A stretch of 64,000 nt of DNA from Fibrobacter sp. (GTDB taxonomy: Bacteria; Fibrobacterota; Fibrobacteria; Fibrobacterales; Fibrobacteraceae). The DNA is taken from assembly GCA_017965445.1 (NCBI GenBank), contig JAGCPZ010000009.1, positions 17,556 through 81,555 of the forward strand, written 5' to 3'. The position numbers and the translations under genes are program-made. Positions 24,430 to 33,666 of this stretch are shown piece by piece. The notes beneath the pieces were generated by a model. It did no database searches, had not been told where the DNA came from, and saw nothing but the letters and a program-made list of their open reading frames with translations. Every line of letters starts with the position of its first letter. The stretch's first letter is position 1.

Positions 24430-25239
24430 TTACTTAAGCACGGCGTTCATGCCACTCACGCTGCCATTGTGGTCAATGGAAATCACGTAGCGACCGCTCG
24501 GAAGCTTGGAACCGTCCCAGGCAAGCGTATTCACACCGGCCATGGCGTTATCGAGATTCAACGTGGTCACCTGTTCGCCATCGGCGTTCAGGATGGTAAT
24601 GGTTGCACGGCCCGTAGATTTGAGCGTGAACGAAATAGCCTTGCGGTTGAAAAGGCGGAGGCTTGCGTCGCCTGTGCGGACAGCGGTCGGCTTCGAAATC
24701 TTCGGAGCGGACTTTGCCTTTTCAATATAAATTCCATTGACATCAGCCGATGCAACAGAAACATCGTTCTTGATGAGGTTTCCGTGACGGAGCACAGCTA
24801 CGAGCTGCTTTTCGTTTTCGGTAGCGCTGGCAAACGTTTCGAGTTCCTGCACGTTCACGCGTTCCTTGTCACCGTACCAGTTCTTGACGGCCTTGTTGTC
24901 CAAATCCTTCACCGTAATCTGAGCACGACGGACAATAGCGGAATACGTTTCGCCATTGCTCATGTACGTGATTTCGAGCGGCTTGTTGACCTGGCCACGA
25001 AGTTTAGCCTTGGAAAATTCAATGTCCTGACCCTTGAGGCTCACACCATCGACAGCGGTAATGATATCACCGGCCTGGATGTTTGTTTCTGCAGCCGGAG
25101 TGCCCGGAATGACTTCAGCCACGTGGACGCCCTCTTTCACCTGATAAATGGTGATACCGACACCACCAAAAGATTCGTCAGCCATAAGCGGAGCAGTCAT
25201 CATCGCAGCAATCAAAGAAGCCTTAACAAAATTATTCAT
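24430..25239 (-). CDS. Secreted PDZ-domain protein with C-terminal sorting-like tail
   Basis: 269 residues from the ATG at 25239, chosen because AAGGAG lies 6 bases upstream and a clean signal peptide follows (KASLIAAMMTAPLMA). Residues about 22-105 form a PDZ domain (GVGITIYQVKEGVHVAEVIP, AGDIITAVDG). There is no protease domain. The last 75 residues (SLRLFNRKAISFTLKS, ATITILNADGEQVTTL, LPSGRYVISID) match the beta-rich type A sorting tail seen on the CE6 and CE4 enzymes of this window. The protein may bind peptides or partners at the cell surface; no function can be given. Confidence 0.8.
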   Translation of the reverse strand: MNNFVKASLIAAMMTAPLMADESFGGVGITIYQVKEGVHVAEVIPGTPAAETNIQAGDIITAVDGVSLKGQDIEFSKAKLRGQVNKPLEITYMSNGETYSAIVRRAQITVKDLDNKAVKNWYGDKERVNVQELETFASATENEKQLVAVLRHGNLIKNDVSVASADVNGIYIEKAKSAPKISKPTAVRTGDASLRLFNRKAISFTLKSTGRATITILNADGEQVTTLNLDNAMAGVNTLAWDGSKLPSGRYVISIDHNGSVSGMNAVLK

Positions 25240-25388
25240 GATATTCTCCTTAAATTTCTTCCTTAATATATAATAAAAAGTTGTTATTTCAAACAGATTC
25301 AAGCCAAAAATATATGGAATATAACGGTAAAAATCCCCTTCAATGCAACGGACGGGCGCATAAGCGGTCCGTTTCGGCTAGTACAAAC

Positions 25389-27563
25389 CTATTCCTTCAC
25401 GCAGCGGATAGTCATCAAATCGTCCGTATTTTTCTGATCCTTATAACAAGCCATGTCATTGAATCCTATATGAAAGATCCAAACATCATCTGGATTTTGT
25501 CGATTAGAAGCCCAGTAATAAGCATCGCTCTTTCCACTTTTATCACTCGGATTTTTACTCGTTCCAAAAGACAAGAACGATGTTCCGTATGTATTGCATT
25601 CAAACCCAGAGCAAATAGAACCGATTTGAGACACTAGCTGTTGGTTATAGCAGTTTTGCAAATACATGGAAAGGCGATCATATCCTTTTTCCAATGAATT
25701 GACAACAGCCGAATCAGGCAGTTTCCACCCAGCTGGGCAAGCCGTTTTAGCGGCTTCTTTCGAATAAAATCTACCGGCGATTTCGCACCCTTCTTGAACA
25801 GGGACGCTTTGCGCTCCGGTCGGGACATACCTCAAGTTTTCGGCCATCCAGGTATAGCCATTGACTTCGACGGTCCTGTAAGTTGCGCCGTCGCGGTCGT
25901 CCGTCAACATACCATACTGGACATTCGGATTAAAGTAATATTCCTTCGGCAAATCGCAACTCCAATTTCTTGAATAATACCACTTGCCGTTATAGCAGAT
26001 GTAATCTTCTTTCAAGCCGTCTTTCCAGTCACGGATTCTCTTGCCCTCGGCATCGCAAGGAGCGTCGTAAAAATCGGCCCACGCATTTTGATGGCAAACA
26101 TAAGTCATATTCGTATCAATGAGACCTTGGACGGTTTTACCTTCAGCATCGCAAGGTCTGTCGCCAACATCCGCTTCCCTTTGCGTTGCGGCATCCCAGC
26201 CCGTATCGCGGCAGATATAAAAGATTCTCCCCTTATAGTCCTTGGTTCCGCTATCCACTATTTTCCCGACACGGTCGCAAGGAACATTTGTCGTTGAAAT
26301 TTCCATTTGATCCGCAATTTTCCACTTTGAATTCTTGCACAAGTAATACGTGCTGGTGTCTGTCGGGCTTTTCACGAGCTTGGCCGATTCGCCGCAAGCG
26401 AGGTCTTGCACTTCGTAGTCCATTTTCGTAGCGACATTCCAGCCATCGGCCTTGCAGATATAGTAACGTTCGCCTACAGTCGGACTCTCGATTACCTTCC
26501 CGACTTTATCGCAAGGGACATCCTTGGTATCTTCTTCAAAACTACTCAAAAACGTCCACCCGTTCACATTGCAAAAATACAATGTATCGCTGATGATGTT
26601 TTTTAAGCCGGCCCGCTGGACAGCACCAAACATTTTATCGTCGCAATAAGGCAGCCCTATGCATTTCCTATAGAGATTGCTGAATATGTAGGTAGGAGGC
26701 ACCTCCTCGTAACCAGTCGCGGCACACCCACGTTGAGCAGCATTACTCGCCCATACACGAGCCCTTATATAAACTAAATCTGTCGTAGCTTGACCCCAAC
26801 CTGGTGTTAAAGAAACATTCCATATACCGCAATATTCAGAACGGTCTAACGTTCCTTTTTCAGAAAAAGACTTGATAAAACTGGAGACAGCAACAGTGTC
26901 AAGAGAGAAAAAATAGTTCAAAGCATGTTCTACGTTAGACCTCGTAAATCTGGCATTGCGTTCTTGCAGCGGATTTTCGCGGAACAACGTGTCCAGTCCC
27001 AAAGCTGCCATAAGTTCTTCCTTAGCCTTTTTTTCGGCATCCGCCGCAGCGACTCCGTTTGAAACAAGTTTTGCGGTTCGTGCCTTGATAATCTGCGTAT
27101 AAGGGAAAATCGCAAGAGACGAAGAATCCACTGAGATACCAATTCCCATGCCTGTGACTCCCCCTGCAGCACCTCCTGCAGCACCAGCACCTCCTGCAAC
27201 ACCCCCGCCACATCCAAAGCTACTGGACATTTCCTCGTCTAAAAAGTCGAGATAATTTGAATTGGATGGGACCGTTCCAGAAGAACTGAACTTGACACTT
27301 TTCCCTGAAGAAGACGATTGCACTGCAACACTTGACTTGCCACCTTCCGAAGCAAGCGAACTCGACGTGGGCGTTTTTCCCGTAGCAGAAGATTGTGCCG
27401 TAGTTGACAAAGGCACGTCCCCCGTCGAAGACGACAGTTCGTCAACGCTCGAAGAACTCTCTTCCGCGAGAACGTCGCCGACATCATCGACCTCGGCAAC
27501 ATTCTCCGATTCCGAGCAGGCGATTAATGCCACGACAGACAGCAAACAAGCAAATTTTTTCAT
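25389..27563 (-). CDS. FISUMP-domain lipoprotein with Cys-pair repeats (first of tandem pair)
   Basis: 724 residues from the ATG at 27563, with GAGGGG just before it. Signal peptide with lipobox LIAC. A Ser/Thr-rich linker (repeated SSSS) spans about 30-130, a Gly/Ala patch follows, then a helical segment. Next come about five repeats of 40-50 residues with the pattern PCD-GK...YYICK-GW (for example VPCDKVGKVIESPTVGERYY and ICKADGWNVATKM). The last 170 residues are a FISUMP domain (GYTWMAENLRYVP, ACPAGWKLPD, TIRCVKE). As far as I know the domain's role is unproven; it is abundant in Fibrobacter and probably surface-exposed. The next gene is a paralogue. Confidence 0.88.
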   Translation of the reverse strand: MKKFACLLSVVALIACSESENVAEVDDVGDVLAEESSSSVDELSSSTGDVPLSTTAQSSATGKTPTSSSLASEGGKSSVAVQSSSSGKSVKFSSSGTVPSNSNYLDFLDEEMSSSFGCGGGVAGGAGAAGGAAGGVTGMGIGISVDSSSLAIFPYTQIIKARTAKLVSNGVAAADAEKKAKEELMAALGLDTLFRENPLQERNARFTRSNVEHALNYFFSLDTVAVSSFIKSFSEKGTLDRSEYCGIWNVSLTPGWGQATTDLVYIRARVWASNAAQRGCAATGYEEVPPTYIFSNLYRKCIGLPYCDDKMFGAVQRAGLKNIISDTLYFCNVNGWTFLSSFEEDTKDVPCDKVGKVIESPTVGERYYICKADGWNVATKMDYEVQDLACGESAKLVKSPTDTSTYYLCKNSKWKIADQMEISTTNVPCDRVGKIVDSGTKDYKGRIFYICRDTGWDAATQREADVGDRPCDAEGKTVQGLIDTNMTYVCHQNAWADFYDAPCDAEGKRIRDWKDGLKEDYICYNGKWYYSRNWSCDLPKEYYFNPNVQYGMLTDDRDGATYRTVEVNGYTWMAENLRYVPTGAQSVPVQEGCEIAGRFYSKEAAKTACPAGWKLPDSAVVNSLEKGYDRLSMYLQNCYNQQLVSQIGSICSGFECNTYGTSFLSFGTSKNPSDKSGKSDAYYWASNRQNPDDVWIFHIGFNDMACYKDQKNTDDLMTIRCVKE

Positions 27564-27580
27564 CTTTTCCCCTCTTAATT

Positions 27581-29725
27581 TTATTCTTTGATGCAACGAA
27601 CCGGCACGTAAGTGGTATAGTCGTATTCCTTACCTGCGTACATTTCTCTAAGATCTTCGCCCCACCAAAAATCAACATCAATCCCATTAATGTAGGCGAT
27701 ACGGCGTTTCTTTTCTTGAGTCGGGCTCATCCACATAAGATAGGATCCTCCTTGCCCACCATATAAACTAAAGTCAGGTTGGTTACTGATTCTTCCTGTC
27801 GGAATAAAACTCAAGCCGTGAGGGTCATTCGTTCCTCTAGAATAAAGCAGCGAAAATAAATTTCTAACATCCAATGGCGAACCTCTAAAATCTTCAATAT
27901 CGCTAGAATCAGGGAGCCGCCACCCCTCGGGGCAAACTTCTGCGGCAGTGTATAAATCGTAGAAACGCCCCAAATTTTTACAGCTGTCTTGGAGACAAGT
28001 TGTCGATTGAGGATTGTCCGTCAAGAATGTTCCCTCGTACTTCATGTTTTCGGCCATCCAAGTTTTGCCTTTAAAAACAGTCGTACGGTAAATGCGATGG
28101 TCGCGTGGGTCTTCGAAACTTCCGTAATCAAAATCGGGATTGAAATAATATTCAGTGGGGAAATCCGTGTGCCATTCGCCTGCGCGCCGCCATGTTTTGT
28201 TATAACAAATGTATCGATCGAAGCCTGGGTTAACATTTTCATTTTTAACGGTGACACGCATATTGTCGGTATCGCAAGGCATATTGAAAAACTCGGTCCA
28301 CATTCCGTCATGGCAAACGTAGTACAAGTTCGAATCCGACGGACTTTGGTACGTCTTGCCCTCGCTATCACATTGTGCGTTCAATGTTTCAAAATCTATT
28401 TGCTGGGCGTAATCCCAGCCGCGGTCAGCAAAACAAGGAGCTTCTTGATGACCATTATGGGTTCTGCAAAACGCCGTCGTTCGGCAAACGTAGGTGACAT
28501 TTGGTCTGTTCGGGCTTTTGTAAAGTTTACCATGTTCATCGCAGGGAACGTCAAAAGTTTCTGCATCGATGGTCATCGCCTTATGCCATCCCGAATCTAA
28601 ACTGCAAACGAACGAAGTATCGGGACGTTTAGAATAAAATACGTATTTACCTTCTTTGTCACATGGATTTCCATCAGTTGCAAGTTCCATCTCATTCGGC
28701 GTATTCCAGCCATCATCCCTGCAAACGAACGGGACCGTACCCAAATACGCATAAATATGCTTTACCTCGACGACAGTCCCGCGATTGGACTGGTCGCAAA
28801 TAGGAAGGTTCATGCACTTGCGTCTTGTCTCATTGACCAATTCTAGCGGGATGGGGCGTGGCATGCCTCCAGCGCATCCTTTCGATTCGAAAGCACTGTT
28901 GTCGTATAAAGTGTAACGGGGATAGGTGTTAAAAATATTGGGATAATATCTTCCGTTTTTTCTTTCACTTTTGTAGTTGTCCAAATCCTCAAAATTGCAG
29001 TAATGCTCGAATAAAAGCGTGCCATTCTCTGCAAAATAATCGTTCACGCCCTTATAAAAATCGCTTTGCGTCGTGCCGCCAAAAATATAGTCGAGAGCTC
29101 GACTGACGGTGACCTTTGTGACACCTGATTTTTTATTGATAACGGAATCGATTCCCAAGGCCTCGAACAGTTCCGTTTGTGCGATGCATTCAGCCTGCTG
29201 CTTTGGTGCAATTCCCGATTCGGAAAGTTTTTGGATACGCTTTTCGAGAATCGTGTCGAGCGCAACCATGTGCACGGGAGGATTGCGTGCAAGGAGAGTA
29301 TCGTAATAGGAGGCGTAATCACTCGCCCCAATTCTGCTAACGCCTGAACCTTTGACAAAGGAGGCAACACCGCAGCCGGCTCCGCCGCCCTTATCCCAAG
29401 AATAGTCTTCGCTGGAAGCAATAGAATCTAGACCGTCTGTGAGAATCATAGACGCGCAAATTTTTATGCGCGTTATGGCTGCGGACGAGGATATGGACGA
29501 GGACGATTCGCTTACGCTAATTGATGAACTGGAAAAAAGTACGCTTTCCGTAGCCGACGAAAGTTCAGTTGAACTCGACAGTTCGGCAAAACTCGAAGAA
29601 CTCTCTACGGCGAGAACGTCGCCAGAGCTACCGAAGTCGCCAAAAGCATCTGAATCGACAACATTCTCCGATTCCGAACAGGCAACCAACGCCATCACCG
29701 CCAAAAGACACAAAAAATTTTTCAC
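27581..29725 (-). CDS. FISUMP-domain lipoprotein with Cys-pair repeats (second of tandem pair)
   Basis: 714 residues, GTG start preceded by GGGGGAGG. Lipobox LVAC, then CSESENV, identical to its neighbour, and a Ser-rich linker. It shares the helical segment (ALGIDSVINKKSG, compare ALGLDTLFREN), the Cys-pair repeats (NPCDKEGKYV, VPCDEHGKLYKSPNRPNVTY, QCDSEGKTYQSPSDSNLYYV) and the FISUMP end (GKTWMAENMKYEG, VCPEGWRLPD, VPVRCIKE). The paralogue begins 17 bases after its stop, so the two form a transcription unit that arose by duplication. Confidence 0.88.
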   Translation of the reverse strand: MKNFLCLLAVMALVACSESENVVDSDAFGDFGSSGDVLAVESSSSFAELSSSTELSSATESVLFSSSSISVSESSSSISSSAAITRIKICASMILTDGLDSIASSEDYSWDKGGGAGCGVASFVKGSGVSRIGASDYASYYDTLLARNPPVHMVALDTILEKRIQKLSESGIAPKQQAECIAQTELFEALGIDSVINKKSGVTKVTVSRALDYIFGGTTQSDFYKGVNDYFAENGTLLFEHYCNFEDLDNYKSERKNGRYYPNIFNTYPRYTLYDNSAFESKGCAGGMPRPIPLELVNETRRKCMNLPICDQSNRGTVVEVKHIYAYLGTVPFVCRDDGWNTPNEMELATDGNPCDKEGKYVFYSKRPDTSFVCSLDSGWHKAMTIDAETFDVPCDEHGKLYKSPNRPNVTYVCRTTAFCRTHNGHQEAPCFADRGWDYAQQIDFETLNAQCDSEGKTYQSPSDSNLYYVCHDGMWTEFFNMPCDTDNMRVTVKNENVNPGFDRYICYNKTWRRAGEWHTDFPTEYYFNPDFDYGSFEDPRDHRIYRTTVFKGKTWMAENMKYEGTFLTDNPQSTTCLQDSCKNLGRFYDLYTAAEVCPEGWRLPDSSDIEDFRGSPLDVRNLFSLLYSRGTNDPHGLSFIPTGRISNQPDFSLYGGQGGSYLMWMSPTQEKKRRIAYINGIDVDFWWGEDLREMYAGKEYDYTTYVPVRCIKE

Positions 29726-30134
29726 AAATCCTCCCCCAAAATCCCGGAACCAACACTCATCTAAAATACATTCAAATTATTTAGATGTTCCACAAAAAAA
29801 CGACGCCTCCAGAATAAGCGTTGCGAGCAGCTCATTTGTAAGGGAAATCGCTCAAATTATTGAAAAATGTAGTTTTCGAGGTCAAAATTATATTGAAAAA
29901 TGTAAAAAGCCTCGAAATTTCACTAAAAGCGCCATTTTTGCTTCATTGAGCGTTTTCTTCCTCCACCTTAACTTCGGGGATTCCAAACTTGACCTGCGAA
30001 GCAGGGAAATTCTCTTGAGAACGTATTTCAGGAAGAGGCAATGGCGGGAGATCTTGACAATCCAGTAATTTTATCAGAGCAAGCATAAACACATTGAACC
30101 TAATCACGCGTGAGTATGTAAAGTTTGATGGAAT
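29726..30134. promoter_or_regulatory. 409-base leader region of the FISUMP pair with repeat structure
   Basis: No gene I trust. ATTGAAAAATGTA occurs twice, at 29859-29871 and 29892-29904 (33-base spacing). TTTCGAGG (29874-29881) and CCTCGAAA (29910-29917) form perfect 8-base inverted arms around the second copy. Such layout fits an operator or a structured leader of the FISUMP transcript. A small frame lies at 29943-30092. Confidence 0.4.
29943..30092 (-). CDS. Possible small ORF, 49 residues
   Basis: From a GTG at 30092 (or an ATG at 30086) to a TGA at 29943: hydrophobic start (MLALIKLLDCQDLPPLPLPE), acidic end (VKVEEENAQ). No good ribosome site, no recognised family. The frame stays open upstream to about 30137, so it may be the 3' remnant of a lost gene. 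Confidence 0.2.
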   Translation of the reverse strand: MFMLALIKLLDCQDLPPLPLPEIRSQENFPASQVKFGIPEVKVEEENAQ

Positions 30135-30722
30135 TCACCGACTTTCCTGAATAATAATCCTACCAGAACCACTTTCATTAATAATCATTCCAGGAGATTC
30201 ACCATTTTGAATCTTTCTAGCACGGTTCTTGCTCACATAATTGGACGAGCCACGAATATTCTGAACACCTCGTGTTGGCGTAAATTCAAATTCACCATTT
30301 TGTTTACGGTACTCAAAACCTGTTCGATGATACCAATATAACGCTGACAATAATTCTGAGGATTTCCATTCACTCCATTCGTCACCCATTTTCCGAGTAC
30401 GGTACGAATTTTCTTCAACCCAAATAGTTCCTTTAACTTCAATACCATTTAATCGATCCGCTTGTGAATACACTTTTTGCTGAGTGTAATCAACACGACA
30501 TTGATCAATTTCATATTCAATATCAGCATCGCGAGTCATTTCAAAATAGTAGCATCGTTTATTTTTTACCACTATTTTTTCACCATACATTTCGTCCAAT
30601 GTTTGAGCAAGCGTTATCCCATGCTTATCCTTAACTTGTAACAAGAATGGATGGAACTGCAAATCGTAAGCGAATGCAGAAATAAATGAAACAACTATTA
30701 TCAAAATAAACAATCTAGACAT
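30135..30722 (-). CDS. Unknown secreted protein, 195 residues
   Basis: Signal peptide (LFILIIVVSFISAFA), then a polar domain with two Cys (KNKRCYYFEM, DQCRVDY) that could pair, and aromatic-rich segments (WSEWKSSELL, ALYWYHRTGFEY). The C-terminus is Gly/Ser/Ile-rich (GSGRIIIQES). AAAGG precedes the ATG. It starts 3 bases after the NERD gene stop, so they are coupled. No family recognised. AT-rich codon use like its three upstream neighbours. Confidence 0.7.
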   Translation of the reverse strand: MSRLFILIIVVSFISAFAYDLQFHPFLLQVKDKHGITLAQTLDEMYGEKIVVKNKRCYYFEMTRDADIEYEIDQCRVDYTQQKVYSQADRLNGIEVKGTIWVEENSYRTRKMGDEWSEWKSSELLSALYWYHRTGFEYRKQNGEFEFTPTRGVQNIRGSSNYVSKNRARKIQNGESPGMIINESGSGRIIIQESR

Positions 30723-30725
30723 ATT

Positions 30726-31328
30726 CTACCTTTTTTTCATTTCACAAATTTTCTTCTTATGAAGAGCTTTATTTACAGACTTATCTTTTTGCAATGATTG
30801 TATTGCTGAAGTAAATTCAGAAATTTGCTGTGACGATAAAACATTCGGCAAATTATTATAAAACCACAAAAAATTCGCATCGCAAATAGTCGCATAAGGA
30901 ATTCCATCACCAAGATTTGCATTATTACCAAACACCACCAAATCTATGCACAAACTCTTCATATTAGGAAAATTTTCACATAAAGCCTGAATATGTCCAT
31001 AATTTTGATGATGAGGATTTTTCATATAATATTTTTGTTTTCCGTGATTAACAAAAACTTTCCATTGTTTATCTCGTTCACGACCAACAATCAGTCCTAT
31101 ATATGTTTTCTTTTCTATTACAAGAACACCTTTAGGAGTAACTGCAATAACATCTATTTGTTGGACGCCACGGCTTCCACAAATATACACATCAGTAAAA
31201 ACGGGACAATTTATTTTTTCTTTAATAAGTTTAGCTGTATATCTTTCACCAATATACCCAACAATATCATTCTGATAGATTTTCATCAAAATGATAAATG
31301 TCAAGAACAAGAAAAAAATTATCAACAT
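30726..31328 (-). CDS. Membrane-anchored NERD (nuclease-related) domain protein
   Basis: 200 residues. An N-terminal membrane segment (LIIFFLFLTFIILM) precedes a NERD domain: GERYTAKLI (Glu28), QQIDVIAV (Asp59) and VIEKKTY (Glu72, Lys74) make the expected D...ExK nuclease-like site. NERD domains occur in stress, restriction-like and signalling proteins; actual nuclease activity is rarely shown. The rest is helical with a Lys-rich end. It sits in an AT-rich four-gene group (30135-33545), which may be acquired DNA. Confidence 0.75.
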   Translation of the reverse strand: MLIIFFLFLTFIILMKIYQNDIVGYIGERYTAKLIKEKINCPVFTDVYICGSRGVQQIDVIAVTPKGVLVIEKKTYIGLIVGRERDKQWKVFVNHGKQKYYMKNPHHQNYGHIQALCENFPNMKSLCIDLVVFGNNANLGDGIPYATICDANFLWFYNNLPNVLSSQQISEFTSAIQSLQKDKSVNKALHKKKICEMKKR

Positions 31329-31364
31329 AAAAATATGAACCGAACAATTAATAAACTTGTCAAC

Positions 31365-31979
31365 TTATTCTCTATGTGTCAATGCTATAATATTCATTAT
31401 TAAAGCCATCGCAATAAGCACCATCGATAGGAAAATACCGAAGCCAGGAGTAACAGATAACATTCCCATGGCATCTGTGGAAAGATTTCTACACGTAAAA
31501 TAACCGACTAGGAAAGTCAGCCATATATACAAAACGGAAATACCGGCAGCCACTATTGCATGTACCGTTTTATTCATAAAACTAAACACAGCTGCAGCAA
31601 TAACACAAACAAATATTCCCGCCACCCATGGAGACGCATCGTAGTGTGTTGATTTATTTTTATACGAAGAATCAAATTCTCGCGCAAATTGGTCAAAAGA
31701 TCCCACAGACGATGTTCTTATATCGCCGCCTATAGTAACTTCATAGGCATTAAACTCAGCTATAGGAACCTCTGAACAAGTAACTGTAAAAAGAGGCAAA
31801 ACCAAAGCCACTAGAACTAACAAGTATGGTATTCCTGCAATACGATTCAACATACAACCAAGCATAGTCGTATTCGAAACTTTTTTTATTTGAGGAGAAC
31901 CAAATGCCTTTTGATATTGTTCATAAGCATCTTTTTGGTCACTCGATGGCAAAGTTTTTTTTATTTCATCTAAAGTCAT
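31365..31979 (-). CDS. Unknown membrane protein with four transmembrane segments
   Basis: 204 residues. A soluble N-terminal helix (LDEIKKTLPSSDQKDAYEQY) is followed by four hydrophobic segments (IPYLLVLVALVLPLFTV, WVAGIFVCVIAAAVFSF, AIVAAGISVLYIWLTFLVG, IFLSMVLIAMALIMNII). A hydrophilic loop of about 45 residues lies between the first two. No family recognised. AAGGAAA lies before the ATG. It is 24 bases downstream of the GLUG lipoprotein and 36 bases upstream of the NERD gene. Confidence 0.72.
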   Translation of the reverse strand: MTLDEIKKTLPSSDQKDAYEQYQKAFGSPQIKKVSNTTMLGCMLNRIAGIPYLLVLVALVLPLFTVTCSEVPIAEFNAYEVTIGGDIRTSSVGSFDQFAREFDSSYKNKSTHYDASPWVAGIFVCVIAAAVFSFMNKTVHAIVAAGISVLYIWLTFLVGYFTCRNLSTDAMGMLSVTPGFGIFLSMVLIAMALIMNIIALTHRE

Positions 31980-32003
31980 AGAAAAATTTCCTTATCATTT
32001 AAA

Positions 32004-33545
32004 CTACTCTTCCCATTTCAAAATTGGATAGCCATCATTCTGTTCGGAGTCATAAACAAAATCGTCACCGAGGAGTTCAGCAAATTTTTTAGATTTCATT
32101 TCTTTTTCGGTTTTGGGAGTCGCGACTCCGCCACCGTTATTTTGTCCAAATGGTTCTTGGTCGCCTTGTTTGAGGTAATAGTAATCAGCCATTGTGGTGT
32201 TGAAATTATAGCCAATCATCAAGCCTACAAGGGAATCACCATCGACTTTGCCGGTACTGTAAATGGATTGACTTACACCAACTTCATTATAACCAGCAAT
32301 TCCACCAACATACGTGTCACCCAATACATTTCCCACATTATAAGCAAATTCAGTATTCGAGTTTTTGGCATAACCAAAAACACCCGCAGTATAAAAAGTT
32401 CCTATAATAGAGCCTTCATTTGACAACATTGAATTAGCAGAACAATCATTCTTTCCAACAATTCCTGCAGTATATTTCGCGCCCTCTACATAACCACTAT
32501 TTTTTGCACCCTTTAATGTAGCTTGTTTACTATTCGTTGAACATGAATACACATATCCAAAGTAACCAGCAATGCCCGCAGTCCCCTCTTTTCCCGAAAT
32601 GTTTCCTTTATTTTCAGCATTCATTAAAACAGAATTACTACCTAATGAACCAGCTATACCTCCAGTGCCCGCAGTACCTATAATTTCATTATAATTTATT
32701 GCATTAGTTATTCTTATATTTGTTCCACTACCAATAACGCCACCAACAGTTTTGGATCCAGAAATCAATCCATAATTTTCAACATTTTCTATAACTCCAA
32801 CATTATTACAACATACAGATTCATATGCACCAACAACACCACCCGTTGCATTTCCCACTCCAATAACAGAGGCTTTATTTATAGCACCTTTTATAATACC
32901 AGCACCTCTTAAAACACCCAAGACACCAGCGCTTCGATCACCACCGCTCACCCAAGAGTTCTCCACAGTTACATTTTGCACTGTTCCGCTACTATTCCCG
33001 AACAGTCCATTATGCGTACTGGTCGTATTGATGAACATTCCACTCACCGAATGTCCGTCGCCATCAAACAACCCCGTAAACGACACACTTGAATTTCCGA
33101 TGGGAGTCCACTTGTGAAGTTTTGCAGAATCCGCAACAAAACCTCCCTTGTCGTCAATTATTTTACCCTTATTGAGCACAATATCCGCACCCAACTTGTA
33201 GTATTTGCCTTGATACGCTTTGTCGTTTGCTCCAATGACAAAAGACAACTTTGCCAACTGCTCTGCCGTCAGAATCACATACGGGCTGAGCTTGGTTCCT
33301 GCACCACACGCAAAATTTTTTGCGGTCGTACCGTCCCAAACCTTACCCGGTTCACCGACGCAATCTTCATCAGGTTCTTCCGTTGCACTACTCGTTGCTT
33401 TGCCGCCTTTGCTGCTAGAACTAGCTCCTTTTTTAGCGGAACTGCTTATTTCGAGAGAATCCTCATCGTCAAACGAATCAACAGTCTGCGAGCATGCTCC
33501 AAGCATGGCAGATAACCCTAATAAAAAAATCCACTTGTAACACAT
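32004..33545 (-). CDS. GLUG-repeat lipoprotein
   Basis: 513 residues. Signal peptide with lipobox MLGAC, then a Ser/Lys-rich linker. Residues about 60-160 form a beta domain (SPYVILTAEQLAKLSFVIG, GKYYKLGADIVLNKG, WTPIGNSSVSFTGLFDG, HSVSGMFIN). From there on at least eight copies of the GLUG motif follow (GLFGNSSGTVQNV, GGVVGAYESV, GGVIGSG, GGIAGSLG, AGIAGYFG, AGIVGKND, GGIAGYNEV), likely a right-handed beta solenoid. These occur in surface adhesins and IgA protease-like proteins. The repeat spacers are AT-rich. First gene of the four-gene group. Confidence 0.8.
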   Translation of the reverse strand: MCYKWIFLLGLSAMLGACSQTVDSFDDEDSLEISSSAKKGASSSSKGGKATSSATEEPDEDCVGEPGKVWDGTTAKNFACGAGTKLSPYVILTAEQLAKLSFVIGANDKAYQGKYYKLGADIVLNKGKIIDDKGGFVADSAKLHKWTPIGNSSVSFTGLFDGDGHSVSGMFINTTSTHNGLFGNSSGTVQNVTVENSWVSGGDRSAGVLGVLRGAGIIKGAINKASVIGVGNATGGVVGAYESVCCNNVGVIENVENYGLISGSKTVGGVIGSGTNIRITNAINYNEIIGTAGTGGIAGSLGSNSVLMNAENKGNISGKEGTAGIAGYFGYVYSCSTNSKQATLKGAKNSGYVEGAKYTAGIVGKNDCSANSMLSNEGSIIGTFYTAGVFGYAKNSNTEFAYNVGNVLGDTYVGGIAGYNEVGVSQSIYSTGKVDGDSLVGLMIGYNFNTTMADYYYLKQGDQEPFGQNNGGGVATPKTEKEMKSKKFAELLGDDFVYDSEQNDGYPILKWEE

Positions 33546-33614
33546 ACCGGCTCCCGAACGATTTTCTTTATAAAGATATACTCAGCGGGAGTTCAAAACA
33601 AATATTTTTTATGC

Positions 33615-33640
33615 AAAAAACGCTCCGTTTTGGAGCGTTT
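33615..33640 (-). terminator. Rho-independent terminator downstream of the 33805 gene
   Basis: On the minus strand, AAACGCTCC and GGAGCGTTT arms with a 5-base loop run into a T-run. It lies 165 bases past the stop of the 372-residue secreted protein and beyond a repeat block, so it may serve that transcript. Confidence 0.6.
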
Positions 33641-33666
33641 GGGGGCATTTTTGCTATAAAAAGGCG

